Source: an uncultured Alphaproteobacteria bacterium (lineage in GTDB: Bacteria; Pseudomonadota; Alphaproteobacteria; HIMB59; GCA-002718135). Taken from it: a DNA stretch of 64,000 nt. Shown one piece after another: positions 27,303 through 36,467 of the stretch (within the stretch, counting starts at the first letter, position 1; every line of letters starts with the position of its first letter). The stretch lies in contig CACJPV010000005.1 in assembly GCA_902595425.1 (NCBI GenBank), positions 1 to 64,000 on the forward strand, read 5' to 3'. The translations under genes were made by a program, and so were the position numbers. The notes below the pieces were generated by a model. The model ran no database searches. It saw only the letters and a list, made by a program, of their open reading frames with translations, and was not told where the DNA came from.

Positions 27303-28220
27303 ATTAAAAAATTCTTTTACGGCATTAGCTATAAAGTCACTGACTCTTATATTAGACTCTTCAGTCACTCCTGCAACATGGGGTGTGAGTAAGCAATTTG
27401 TATTATTTTTTATTTTATCTAAAAAAGATTTAGGCACAGGCTCTGCATTATAAACATCAAGAGCAAATCCAGATATTAGTTTTTCATCATAAGCTCTTAT
27501 TAAATCTTCTTCATTAACTATGGACCCTCGAGAAGAATTAATGATAACAGGATGTTTTAACATTTTCTTAAAAGCGCTATAATTTAATAAATTTCTTGTA
27601 TCTTCATTAAGAGGCAAATGAATTGAAATTATATCTGACATTCTAAAAACATCATTTATATCATGTAATTTAGTATCAAATTGATTACCAACGCTTGGAT
27701 CAAGATATGGATCGTAAGCAATGATTTTTACATCAAAAACTTTAGCTAAAATAGATACTTTTTTTGCAATTAAACCAAAACCCAGTAAACCAATCGTTTT
27801 ACCTTTGAGTTCTCTTGAAGTAATTGAGGTTCGAGGCCAATTTGCCATCAAAGTTTCTTGATGCATTAAGGGAATATTTTTTAATAATGTAAGAGATGCA
27901 TTAATTACATATTCTGCAACAGAGTTGGCATTCATTCCTGTAGCTGGCTGCACATGAATATTATGATTTTTACAATACTCAGTATCTATATTATCAAGAC
28001 CTACACCTAAACGTCCAACAAATTTTAGATTATGAGCCTTCTCTAGAACTTTTTTATTAACTTGTGTTTTATTCCTTACAATTAAAGCATCAAAACTATT
28101 AATTATTTTTTTTAATTCATCAATATTTGTTGATAGATCATGATCAACGGTAACATCAAAATTTAATTTAAGCATCTCAACACATTTGATATCCATAAAT
28201 TCAGTTATCAAAATTTTCAT
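27297..28220 (-). CDS. 2-hydroxyacid dehydrogenase, (S)-sulfolactate dehydrogenase (SlcC)-like
   Basis: A 307-residue SerA-type dehydrogenase. The Rossmann motif is near 144-152 (GLLGFGLIA), with Arg231, Glu260 and His281 as catalytic residues. The opening ITEFMD and the stretch DALIVRNKTQV near 44-54 look like proteins annotated as (S)-sulfolactate dehydrogenase, which oxidise sulfolactate to sulfopyruvate. This resemblance is recalled, not computed. The context is strong: it is the last gene after the two sulfopyruvate decarboxylase subunits and a YihV-like kinase. A phosphoglycerate or hydroxypyruvate role is the fallback. Confidence 0.68.
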   Translation of the reverse strand: MKILITEFMDIKCVEMLKLNFDVTVDHDLSTNIDELKKIINSFDALIVRNKTQVNKKVLEKAHNLKFVGRLGVGLDNIDTEYCKNHNIHVQPATGMNANSVAEYVINASLTLLKNIPLMHQETLMANWPRTSITSRELKGKTIGLLGFGLIAKKVSILAKVFDVKIIAYDPYLDPSVGNQFDTKLHDINDVFRMSDIISIHLPLNEDTRNLLNYSAFKKMLKHPVIINSSRGSIVNEEDLIRAYDEKLISGFALDVYNAEPVPKSFLDKIKNNTNCLLTPHVAGVTEESNIRVSDFIANAVKEFFNL

Positions 28221-28224
28221 AAAA

Positions 28225-29130
28225 CTATATTTCCTTTAATTGTATTTTTTTTACAAACTTTTTAACAGATGAAAGTTTAGGTAATGAATAGATTCCTCCA
28301 TTTTTAGTACATTTTAAGGAAGCTGTTGCTGTGGCTAGTTTCATAGTATTTTGCAAAGAATACTTTTGATGAATAAAAGTTGCAAAAGCTCCATGGAAGA
28401 CATCTCCTGCACAATTTGTTTCAACAACTTTTATTTTTGGAGGTTTACAATTAAAAATTAAACCATTTTCAATCCAATAAACTCCTTTTTCACCAGCCGT
28501 TATTGCATAAAATTTATTTTTTATTGAATACATTTTCTTTAATGAGCCAACAATTGAGTTAATTTTTGTATATTCAAATGCTCCTGTCTCAGAAAAAATA
28601 AGATGAGAGGATAAATCAATTATTTGTTTAATTTTTGTGTTTAATTTATAATTATCAAGATCGACAACATGATTTAATTTTTTTTTATTGCAAGTTTTGG
28701 ATATATAAAGAGTTGCTTCAACCCATCTCAAATCAGACATGATTGTTGTACATTTTTCAAATGAGATTTTAGGTAATTTTTTATTATTAACTAATTTTTT
28801 CTCACTAAAAGCAGCCAAGAGTCTTTCTCCTTTTTTATCCTCGTAAACAAAACTTTGTGATGATTGAGCCCCTTTAATTGTAATAATATTATCATGTTTA
28901 ATTTTAAATTTTTTTAACTCTCTTCTTAAATATTTAGAAGCATCATCATCTCCCAACCTGCCAATAAATGAAGTATTCATTCCAAGTTTTTTTATGGTAA
29001 AACTTGCAACTGCTGCAGAACCTCCAAGTCTTTTTTCTATCCCATGTGCAAGAACTTTAACTGGTTTTTTTGGGAAAGTATCAATTTTAACAATATGATC
29101 TAGAAAGACTGATCCTACGCAAATAATCAT
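28225..29130 (-). CDS. PfkB-family kinase resembling sulfofructose kinase YihV
   Basis: A 301-residue ribokinase-fold kinase. The GGSAAVA substrate motif is at 36-42, IGRLGDDDAS at 56-65, and the anion-hole and catalytic Asp motif is CAGDVFHGAF near 249-258. Features shared with E. coli YihV as I remember it are SSQS followed by DKKGER, SDLRW with Arg135 at the place of the sulfonate-binding Arg138, FSETG, GDVFHGA and ASLKCTKNGG. The residue matching YihV Asn109 is Ala here. It would phosphorylate 6-deoxy-6-sulfofructose. Its neighbours SlcC-like and ComE/ComD support a sulfonated substrate. Adenosine- or fructose-kinase-like activity is the alternative. Confidence 0.7.
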   Translation of the reverse strand: MIICVGSVFLDHIVKIDTFPKKPVKVLAHGIEKRLGGSAAVASFTIKKLGMNTSFIGRLGDDDASKYLRRELKKFKIKHDNIITIKGAQSSQSFVYEDKKGERLLAAFSEKKLVNNKKLPKISFEKCTTIMSDLRWVEATLYISKTCNKKKLNHVVDLDNYKLNTKIKQIIDLSSHLIFSETGAFEYTKINSIVGSLKKMYSIKNKFYAITAGEKGVYWIENGLIFNCKPPKIKVVETNCAGDVFHGAFATFIHQKYSLQNTMKLATATASLKCTKNGGIYSLPKLSSVKKFVKKIQLKEI

Positions 29131-29151
29131 TATTAGATTATATATTAAAAA

Positions 29152-29721
29152 TTAGAGGTAAGGAACTAAACCTATTACTTTTCGAAATCGATCCCTTATT
29201 GTAACAGCATTTAGTGGTATTGGTTTTATTGGCACATTACCTGATTGTATTTTAGAAATAATAACATACGAATTATTTTTATCAGCTAACGCTTTCTTTA
29301 AGTTTTCATCTGTTTCTTCGCCAGAGCACTCTATGACATTTTTACATCCAGCCCCAATAGCAACATCTTTCAATGAGGTGCTCTCATTAGTAAATGTTTT
29401 TTGATCTCCAGTAGAGCCATAAGAACCATTATCCACTATTAGAAGAGTATAGTTTGAAGGCGCTCTATTACCAATAGTTGCGAGTGTGTTCATATTCATT
29501 AAAACTGAACCATCACCATCAATACTAATAACATTTCTATCAATTGCTAAGGAAAGACCTAAACCAATTGATGATGCTAAACCCATACTGCCTAACATAT
29601 AAAAATAATTTGGACTGTCGTTAATTTTATATAATTCTTGTGAGGGAAGACCGATGTTGCATATAACCAATTCATCCTTAATCGTTTCTTTCAAAAGATT
29701 TAATAATTCAAATCTATTCAT
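29152..29721 (-). CDS. comE: Sulfopyruvate decarboxylase, beta (TPP-binding) subunit
   Basis: A 189-residue thiamine-diphosphate protein. GSMGLASSIGLGLSLA at 44-59, GDGS at 69-72 and Asn98 in VDNGSYGSTGDQ form the TPP/Mg motif, and the length matches ComE of methanogens and bacterial sulfopyruvate decarboxylase beta chains. With the alpha subunit, encoded 2 bp upstream, it converts sulfopyruvate to sulfoacetaldehyde and CO2, feeding Xsc. Phosphonopyruvate decarboxylase is the closest alternative, but that is normally a single fused chain. Confidence 0.85.
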   Translation of the reverse strand: MNRFELLNLLKETIKDELVICNIGLPSQELYKINDSPNYFYMLGSMGLASSIGLGLSLAIDRNVISIDGDGSVLMNMNTLATIGNRAPSNYTLLIVDNGSYGSTGDQKTFTNESTSLKDVAIGAGCKNVIECSGEETDENLKKALADKNNSYVIISKIQSGNVPIKPIPLNAVTIRDRFRKVIGLVPYL

Positions 29722-29723
29722 CT

Positions 29724-30221
29724 TTAATCATCCTTCATTAAATTAAAATTACAAAGTATGGCGACAGGACTTTCAATTACTTTTGCGTGATTAGTAAAGG
29801 TAGATATTTTATCTAGATCATCTTCGGTATTACAATGAAGCATAGGTATGCGAAGGGTATTCAGTATATCTTCAGTGACGCTTGCCATTCCACCCTGAGC
29901 TCCAACTGGCTCTCCAGAAGTTCCTCTATAGCTTATCAAGAAAACAACTGGTATTTGGTATAACTGAAGAAGAGAAACAATAGAATTAACAGAGTTACCA
30001 ATCCCGGTGTTTTGCATCATAATGCAGGGAAGTTTATTTCCTAAATATGCGCCAGCACAAATGCCCATTCCTTCTTCCTCTCTAGGTATAGCTGAATAAT
30101 AAATATCTTTATCATTCTCTAAAATGGAGATCATGTTTGCTAAAAGCTTACATGGGACACTTAAAAAAAAGTCAGACCCACCTTCTTTTAGGTTAGTAAC
30201 AATTTTTTGGCTTATTTTCAT
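29724..30221 (-). CDS. comD: Sulfopyruvate decarboxylase, alpha subunit
   Basis: A 165-residue pyrimidine-domain thiamine-diphosphate subunit. SVPCKLL (21-27), IPREEEGMGICAGAYLG (45-61) with the activating glutamate, and MMQNTGIGNSVNS (68-80) closely match ComD. It forms the active decarboxylase with ComE. The start at 30221 follows a 49-bp gap after the mutarotase gene, the widest gap inside this leftward run, so a second promoter there is possible. Separate alpha and beta genes in this order distinguish it from fused phosphonopyruvate decarboxylases. Confidence 0.86.
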   Translation of the reverse strand: MKISQKIVTNLKEGGSDFFLSVPCKLLANMISILENDKDIYYSAIPREEEGMGICAGAYLGNKLPCIMMQNTGIGNSVNSIVSLLQLYQIPVVFLISYRGTSGEPVGAQGGMASVTEDILNTLRIPMLHCNTEDDLDKISTFTNHAKVIESPVAILCNFNLMKDD

Positions 30222-30270
30222 GGTATATGATTAATACTTAAATAAAAACTTAAGACAAGATTTTATTTTT

Positions 30271-31320
30271 TTAAAAATCATTGCGTAATTTAATTTTTAT
30301 TTTTGATAAATAATTTTTATTTTTTCTTAAGATTGGAGTTGGAAAATTTGATTGATTTACTGCATCTGGATAATTTTGCGGCTCTAAACACATCCCATAT
30401 TGTATCCCATATGATTTATTTTGCTTACCGACATAATTATCTAGCATCATATTACCCGTATAAAATTGAATTCCTTGTTGGTTGGTAAAATATTCAACAC
30501 CCATTTTAGTTTTTTTGCTATAAATTTTTGCAATTGGAGACTTCATAGATTGATCTTCTAAAACATAGTTATGATCAATGCCTCCAGAATCTAAAAATTC
30601 TCTATCTATTATAAAAGATTTTCTTAAATCAAACTTTGTACCTGATACTTTTAAAAGATTACCTGTTGGAATAGATCCCTGATCAGTTTCGCATATTTCA
30701 TCAGAGATTATTTGCACAACATGATCCTCATTATTTTGGTAATAACTTTGATGTCCATGAAAATTCCAATAATTATGATTGGTAAGATTAACTATTGTGT
30801 CTTGATCTGTTGTTGCATGAAACTCAATAGAAAGTTCATTGTGATTATTTAATTCATAAATTACTTTACAATCAAGATTTCCAGGATAATTTTCTTCCAT
30901 ATCAGGCGAAAGATAACTTAAAACACATTTCGTAGAGTCTGTTTTTTCTTCTATATTATCAATATTCCAAATTTTTTTATTAAAACCAGTTTTGCCACCA
31001 TGTAGATGATTTGGTGGGGTATTTGCATATAGTTTATAATCTTTATCATCTAATGAAAACTGAGCACCCCCTATTCTATTAGCAACTCTTCCAACTATAG
31101 AATTAAAATACCCATTTGAATTTAGAACACCATCAACATCTCCATAACCCAGAAGAACATCCTCAGTTATTTCTTCCCTGTTAAGATAAGGAATATGAAC
31201 CTCATGAATATATCCTCCATAAGTATAAAATTTATAACTAAAATTATTATCATTTACTACTTCAACTGACTCAATAGGAAGTGCAGCAGGATTTTCTATT
31301 TTGTCTTGATTAATTTTCAT
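30271..31320 (-). CDS. Aldose 1-epimerase (GalM family)
   Basis: A 349-residue mutarotase. GRVANRIGGAQFSLDD, the catalytic-region His in HLHGGKTGF, the second His in LTNHNYWNFHG and the C-terminal Glu in MCLEPQNYP are all present. I start it at the ATG at 31320, which overlaps the transporter stop as TAATG. An open frame extends 36 codons further upstream, but that part lies inside the transporter gene and has no epimerase similarity. Sulfosugar clusters of the yih type include a mutarotase of this superfamily (YihR), so placement beside a YihV-like kinase is suggestive. Galactose or glucose are ordinary alternatives. Confidence 0.88.
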   Translation of the reverse strand: MKINQDKIENPAALPIESVEVVNDNNFSYKFYTYGGYIHEVHIPYLNREEITEDVLLGYGDVDGVLNSNGYFNSIVGRVANRIGGAQFSLDDKDYKLYANTPPNHLHGGKTGFNKKIWNIDNIEEKTDSTKCVLSYLSPDMEENYPGNLDCKVIYELNNHNELSIEFHATTDQDTIVNLTNHNYWNFHGHQSYYQNNEDHVVQIISDEICETDQGSIPTGNLLKVSGTKFDLRKSFIIDREFLDSGGIDHNYVLEDQSMKSPIAKIYSKKTKMGVEYFTNQQGIQFYTGNMMLDNYVGKQNKSYGIQYGMCLEPQNYPDAVNQSNFPTPILRKNKNYLSKIKIKLRNDF

Positions 31321-32219
31321 TACGCTTTTCTGTCTCTTGTTTTTATAGAATTTTTTTGACGAAGATAGATGATTATTCCACCAGCAACAATAAATAAAGC
31401 TCCAGGAAACAATTGATCGACTGGCCATTCTCTAAAGAATATCCATCCTAAGATTAAAGCAAAAAATATTTCGATATAATCAAATGGCATGATTTTACTT
31501 AACTCTGCTTTTCTTGCACCATATATCAGTAGTAAAGTTCCAGTTCCACCTGCCAAACCCATAAGAAAGAAAATAAATAAATCATTTACACTTTTAAAAT
31601 TTTCCCACATCCCAAAAGTTAACACTAATATTAATGATACGCTGATTGTTCCAACTTGACCGTAAATATTAATTAATGGTGTTGGAACATCCATTGTAAA
31701 ACTTAAAGAAGTAACCCTAGCTAGGGCGTAACCCAAAGCTGCTATAACTGGTAATAAAATCATATAATTAAAATCAGATGACCAAGGTTCCATAATAAGA
31801 ACAATACCTATAAAGCCAGATATAACCGCAGATGTTTTAAACCATCCAAATTTTTCTCCAAGAATAGGCACACTTAATAGTGTCACCATCATAGGACCTG
31901 TATATTCCATCGTAGCTACAAGGGCAAAAGGCAAATATAAATATGAAGTATATAAACAAAGCTGAGCTAACGCTACAAAAGCTCCTCGAACAAAGCCTAA
32001 TCGCCATTGTTTAATTTTAATTTTTCTTCCATTTTGATGCCAGTCGGTTGAAAAATAAAGAGCAATAAAACAGGGGATCATTCCAAAAAGATTTCTGAAA
32101 ACAGACAATTGTGCTGCTGGGTAATCATTTCTTAAAAACTTGATGGCAATACCCATACAGTCCATCAAAAATAATCCTGAAAGTGATAAAGCAACTGCTA
32201 GTAATAAATTATGTTTCAA
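31320..32219 (-). CDS. EamA/DMT-family transporter
   Basis: A 299-residue membrane protein with about ten helices arranged as two EamA repeats. The start is a TTG at 32219. An in-frame stop lies immediately upstream and the next Met (residue 19) would remove most of helix 1, so TTG is favoured. It begins 4 bp after the oligopeptide-type ATPase gene and overlaps the mutarotase gene. In this operon it may export a sulfonate end product or metabolite, but EamA substrates cannot be predicted from sequence. Confidence 0.85.
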   Translation of the reverse strand: MKHNLLLAVALSLSGLFLMDCMGIAIKFLRNDYPAAQLSVFRNLFGMIPCFIALYFSTDWHQNGRKIKIKQWRLGFVRGAFVALAQLCLYTSYLYLPFALVATMEYTGPMMVTLLSVPILGEKFGWFKTSAVISGFIGIVLIMEPWSSDFNYMILLPVIAALGYALARVTSLSFTMDVPTPLINIYGQVGTISVSLILVLTFGMWENFKSVNDLFIFFLMGLAGGTGTLLLIYGARKAELSKIMPFDYIEIFFALILGWIFFREWPVDQLFPGALFIVAGGIIIYLRQKNSIKTRDRKA

Positions 32220-32223
32220 TTAG

Positions 32224-33216
32224 CTAAGCACAATTAACACCGCAACGATCAACCCAATGTTCTGGAGACACTTCAACTAAGCCCATTTCAATATTTGCTT
32301 CTTTACCATCTTTGGAAGCATGAGGGCATCTTGTTCTAAATACACAACCAGATGGAGGATTCATTGCACTAGGTATCTCTCCCTCAAGCTCAATAGCTCG
32401 TGATTTATTTTCAGGATCAATAGATGGAATAGAAGACAATAATGCTTTTGTATAAGGGTGTCTTGGATTACTAAATAGTTCTCTTGAAGGAGCCATCTCA
32501 ACAATATGACCAAGATACATTACCGCTACAATATCACAGACGTGAGCTACAACACTTAAATCATGACTTATAAATAAATATGTTAAATTTAATTCATTTT
32601 GAAGTTGCTTTAAAAGATTTAAAATATCTGCTTGGATGGAGACATCTAATGCTGCAACACTCTCATCAGCCACAATAAATTTTGGATTACTCACAAGAGC
32701 TCTTGCAATAGAGATACGTTGACGTTGACCTCCCGAGAATGCGTGAGGAAATCTTCTTAAGTGCTCTAAATTTAATCGACATTTTGAGGCTATGTCCCTT
32801 ACCCTTTCATCTGTCTCTTCTCTTGAATTAGTAATTTTCATTACTTCTAATGGTTCAGCAATTATATCTCTAACAGTCATTCGAGGACTAAGAGCGGCGT
32901 AGGGATCTTGAAATATAAGTTGTGCTTTTTTTCTATATTCCTTCATTTCTTTTGAATTAATTGAGGTTAAGTCAAAATCCCTTTCATCATCATGAAAAAT
33001 TACATTTCCGTTACTTATTTTATTTGCACCTAATATTGCTCTTCCAAGTGTAGTTTTGCCAGATCCAGACTCTCCAACTAAACCAAAGAAAGATCCCTTT
33101 TTAATCTTAATGTTAATATTATTAACGGCTTTTATTTTTTGCTTCTTTGAAAGAAAGTTCTCTTGGTAATCAAAAGATACCGAAAGATTGTTTACTGATA
33201 CAATATTTTCACTCAT
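32224..33216 (-). CDS. Oligopeptide-type ABC transporter ATPase, OppF/DppF family
   Basis: A 330-residue ATPase with Walker A GESGSGKTT, signature FSGGQRQRISIARAL, Walker B FIVADESVAALD and the C-terminal Cys-rich oligopeptide ATPase tail (GCVFRTRCPHA). I set the start at the ATG at 33216, which overlaps the OppD-type stop as ATGA and gives MSENIVSVNN. A start eight codons earlier is less likely. It pairs with the next ATPase to drive the two OppB/OppC-like permeases. Confidence 0.94.
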   Translation of the reverse strand: MSENIVSVNNLSVSFDYQENFLSKKQKIKAVNNINIKIKKGSFFGLVGESGSGKTTLGRAILGANKISNGNVIFHDDERDFDLTSINSKEMKEYRKKAQLIFQDPYAALSPRMTVRDIIAEPLEVMKITNSREETDERVRDIASKCRLNLEHLRRFPHAFSGGQRQRISIARALVSNPKFIVADESVAALDVSIQADILNLLKQLQNELNLTYLFISHDLSVVAHVCDIVAVMYLGHIVEMAPSRELFSNPRHPYTKALLSSIPSIDPENKSRAIELEGEIPSAMNPPSGCVFRTRCPHASKDGKEANIEMGLVEVSPEHWVDRCGVNCA

Positions 33217-34199
33217 ACTTTCCCACAATCTACACCACATTTATCTAACCAATGACCTGGTTTAATCTCTACTAAACCCATATCAATGTTTGCTTCCTTA
33301 CCCTCTTTTGATGCATGAGGGCATCTTGTTCTAAAAACACATCCACTAGGTCTATCTAAAGGGCTTGGAATATTACCTGGTATTGGTGTAAGCGGTGCAT
33401 CTAAATTATTTATATCAGGAAGAGCATTTATTAGACCTTTTGTATAGGGATGCATTGGATTTTTTAAAATTTCATTTACTGGTCCTTGCTCGACAACACT
33501 ACCAAGATACATAACTGCAACATCATCAGCTACTTGTGCAATAACACCAAGATCATGAGTTATAAATATTACGCCCATATTATATTCCTTAATGATATCT
33601 TTCATTAAATTTATTACTTGAGCTTGAATAGTTACATCTAAAGCTGTTGTGGGCTCATCAGCTAATAATAGTTTAGGCATTGTTGATAAAGCCATAGCAA
33701 TCATTGCACGCTGCCTCATTCCTCCTGATAGCTCAAAAGCATATTGATTAAATCGTTTCTCAGCATCTGCTATCCCTACTCTATTTAACATATCTATTGA
33801 TATATTTTTTGCTTCATTCTTATCTAGAGGTTTGTGAATCATTAGTTGCTCAACCATTTGACTACCTATTTTAATAGCTGGCGCAAAACTAGCCATAGGT
33901 TCTTGAAAAATCATTGAAACTTTTCCACCTCGAATTTTTTTCAAATCATTTTTAGAGGTAAATTTAAGAACATTTTCATCATCAATTATTATTTCGGCAT
34001 TATCATTATAAATAGTATTGCCCGGATTAAGTTGCATAATTGATTTTGCTGTTACAGACTTACCAGATCCTGACTCACCAACAATTCCTAAAACCTTGCC
34101 TTGATCCAAAGTTAGAGATACATTATCTATTGCTGTTATACGACCTTCATCAGTATCAAACTTTACATCAAGGTTATTTATTTCTAAAAGATGTGTCAT
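33213..34199 (-). CDS. Oligopeptide-type ABC transporter ATPase, OppD/DppD family
   Basis: A 328-residue ATPase with Walker A GESGSGKSV, the ELSGGMRQRAMIAMAL signature, Walker B LLLADEPTTALD and a Cys-containing oligo_HPY tail (GCVFRTRCPHASKEG). The last 40 residues nearly repeat those of OppF-like, suggesting recent common ancestry or gene conversion of the tails. It lies 6 bp after the OppC-type gene in a transporter that may carry oligosaccharides or other large solutes. Confidence 0.94.
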   Translation of the reverse strand: MTHLLEINNLDVKFDTDEGRITAIDNVSLTLDQGKVLGIVGESGSGKSVTAKSIMQLNPGNTIYNDNAEIIIDDENVLKFTSKNDLKKIRGGKVSMIFQEPMASFAPAIKIGSQMVEQLMIHKPLDKNEAKNISIDMLNRVGIADAEKRFNQYAFELSGGMRQRAMIAMALSTMPKLLLADEPTTALDVTIQAQVINLMKDIIKEYNMGVIFITHDLGVIAQVADDVAVMYLGSVVEQGPVNEILKNPMHPYTKGLINALPDINNLDAPLTPIPGNIPSPLDRPSGCVFRTRCPHASKEGKEANIDMGLVEIKPGHWLDKCGVDCGKV

Positions 34200-34205
34200 A
34201 AAAAT

Positions 34206-35369
34206 TTAATTTTTTGTTTTGTGTGGATCTGCAGCATCACGAAGACCATCTCCGACATATACAAATGTTAAAATTAAAACAACTAAGAAAAAGACAGGTA
34301 TGAAATACCATTGGTAATTTAATAAAACATCTGCCTTTGTTGCATTTTGTAAAAGTACACCTAATGAATTTACAGGTTCTCTTAACCCTAAACCTATAAA
34401 GCTAAGGGCTGTTTCAGATAACAACATGTAAGGAAAACTTATAACCAGATCAACAATTATGTAGCTTGTAAAACTTGGCAAAAGATGTCGGATAATTATA
34501 TGAGTTGATGAAGCACCACACATTTTAGCTGCCAAAATATATTCCTGACTTCTCTCACTTAGTAAATGAGTTCGAACACGTCTTGCTAATGTTGGCCAAG
34601 ATATCAAACCTAATAAACAGGATATAAAGAAAAATCTGAGCTCTGAACTCCACTCAAGAGGCGCAAAGGCAGCGAGACACATAAATAAAGGTATGGGGGG
34701 GACTGTTCGAATGGCATCAGTAAACATTTGTAACAAACTATCAATCCAGCCACCATAATAACCTGATATACCTCCGATAATTAAGGACAGAACGAAAGAG
34801 ATAAATACACCTAAAGTTCCTACAGCCAAGGAAATATATATCGCACTTAAGGTTCTGCTAAATAAATCTTTTCCTGCTTTATCAGTTCCAAATAGATGAA
34901 TTCCTCCCTCTTCAACTCCAAACAAATGCGTATCAAATGTTAGTCCTGGAATTGTAAAATCTAATGCCTTACCTGGAAGATTAATACTATAATTAAAATA
35001 TTTATATTCCCAACCTTTAACAAAAAAATAAACATAGCGTCTTTTTTCCGTATCTGTTTTATAAACCCATCTGAAATTTGTATCAGCTCCTCTATACTTT
35101 GTTAGAGTATGTAAAAAAGGTCTAGGAGAAAAACCATTTTCATCCCAAAACATTGGAATTTGTGGAGCGCCGTTTTCATAATCTTTATCACGACCAGCAA
35201 TAGTTGGGTCATATGGAGATAAAAAACCAGAAAAAAGACTACAAACTATCATGAATAACAAAATAGATCCTGCAATCATCGCCGAACGATTTCCAAAGAA
35301 ACGAGTTCTAACCAATTGCATTTGTGTGGCGGTATAATATGCTTCTTTCTTTTTTGTACTAACCTCCAC
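34206..35369 (-). CDS. Oligopeptide-type ABC permease, OppC family, with periplasmic insert
   Basis: A 387-residue permease, longer than OppC (about 300). A non-membrane stretch of about 100 residues follows helix 1 (roughly 55-165) and ends with HLFGTDKAGKDLFSRTL, the usual entry into the core. This long form is common in transporters with very large family-5 binding proteins such as alpha-galactoside systems. The start is a GTG at 35369 with AGGAG six bases upstream, overlapping the OppB-type gene by 11 bp. Confidence 0.92.
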   Translation of the reverse strand: MEVSTKKKEAYYTATQMQLVRTRFFGNRSAMIAGSILLFMIVCSLFSGFLSPYDPTIAGRDKDYENGAPQIPMFWDENGFSPRPFLHTLTKYRGADTNFRWVYKTDTEKRRYVYFFVKGWEYKYFNYSINLPGKALDFTIPGLTFDTHLFGVEEGGIHLFGTDKAGKDLFSRTLSAIYISLAVGTLGVFISFVLSLIIGGISGYYGGWIDSLLQMFTDAIRTVPPIPLFMCLAAFAPLEWSSELRFFFISCLLGLISWPTLARRVRTHLLSERSQEYILAAKMCGASSTHIIIRHLLPSFTSYIIVDLVISFPYMLLSETALSFIGLGLREPVNSLGVLLQNATKADVLLNYQWYFIPVFFLVVLILTFVYVGDGLRDAADPHKTKN

Positions 35370-36372
35370 CCATTACTCCTTTTCTAATTCTTGGATCCAT
35401 TATTGCTAATAATATATCAGTTACAAAATTTACAAAAACAATTGTTGCAGTTAATAAAAATATAATAGCTCCTGCTAATTGTTGATCATTAGATCTAGCT
35501 AAAGCCTCAATCAACAATGCACCAGCTTCAGTTAAAATTAAAATCAAAGCAACCACTGGAAGAGCACTAAAAATTCTATTTAAATCAAATCCAATAGAAT
35601 TTATTACTGGTCCAAGTGAGTGTTTTGCTGGATAGCGCCATAATAGACTCATGCCTGATATTCCTCTTGCTCTAGCAGCCATAACATAGAGTTTATCATT
35701 TTCATCTAACATCAATGCTCTAACAGTTTGTAGTGCAAAAGCAGTAGCGTTCCAACCAAGAACAAAAATAGGCAGCCACGCCCTAGCAAGAAAATCTTTT
35801 AACTTATCAGCAGACCAAGGAGCATTTTCATATTCTTGAGAGAACAAACCTGTCATCGTATCTCCATAATATACTGTCATAAAAAGCATTATACAAAGGG
35901 CTACTAAAAAGTTTGGTAAAGCTATTCCTAAATAACTAACAAATTTAAGAGTCTGATCTAAAGAGACATATTTTGTCGTGGCGGAAATAATACCAACTGG
36001 TATGGCTATTAAATAAGAAAAGATTAAAGCTACCAAACATATTGTAAGAGAAAGCATAAACCTTCCACTAAGAAGATCATTAATATTCATTCGAAGAATA
36101 CAACTATCTCCAAAATCTTGATTTATAACAATATCGGAAACCCACTTTCCATATCTATAGAAAAATGGTTTATCCAAACCTAAGCGTACTTTTTCAGCCT
36201 CGATATCTTCAAATGTTATCTGAGAACCTTGTGTATTTTTAAAAGCTAAATATCTTTCTGCACAAGTACCAGGAACTAATTCCATTAATGAAAAAACTAT
36301 AAAACAAACTATGAGCAATGTTACAATCGCTAAGAAAGCCCTGGTTAATGTGAATTGGATAAAATTAATCAT
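35359..36372 (-). CDS. Oligopeptide-type ABC permease, OppB family
   Basis: A 337-residue permease with an N-terminal helix (about 8-30), the ELVPGTCAERY segment, and five core helices with the EAA loop around YVMAARARGISGMSLLWRYPAK. It pairs with the OppC-type protein. The start lies 95 bp after the binding-protein gene, with a hairpin in between. Substrate is unspecified by the sequence. Confidence 0.93.
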   Translation of the reverse strand: MINFIQFTLTRAFLAIVTLLIVCFIVFSLMELVPGTCAERYLAFKNTQGSQITFEDIEAEKVRLGLDKPFFYRYGKWVSDIVINQDFGDSCILRMNINDLLSGRFMLSLTICLVALIFSYLIAIPVGIISATTKYVSLDQTLKFVSYLGIALPNFLVALCIMLFMTVYYGDTMTGLFSQEYENAPWSADKLKDFLARAWLPIFVLGWNATAFALQTVRALMLDENDKLYVMAARARGISGMSLLWRYPAKHSLGPVINSIGFDLNRIFSALPVVALILILTEAGALLIEALARSNDQQLAGAIIFLLTATIVFVNFVTDILLAIMDPRIRKGVMGGG

Positions 36373-36417
36373 AATTTGAATTTAGTTAGTTACCGATTCA
36401 GAATAATTAAAAAAAAG

Positions 36418-36446
36418 AAAAGCGGCAATATAAAATTGCCGCTTTT
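36418..36446 (-). terminator. Intrinsic terminator-like hairpin after family-5 binding protein gene
   Basis: AAAAGCGGCAAT and ATTGCCGCTTTT form a 12-bp stem with a five-base loop, followed on the minus strand by a T-rich tract. It sits between the binding-protein stop and the OppB-type start, the same position as the hairpins in the other three transporter operons. Confidence 0.87.
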
Positions 36447-36467
36447 AAAGATATTTATTTACTTATC

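Noticed and set aside
31321..31428. 36-codon N-terminal extension of the aldose epimerase
   Set aside because: It lies within the EamA transporter gene and has no epimerase features; the ATG at 31320 overlaps the transporter stop as in other coupled pairs.
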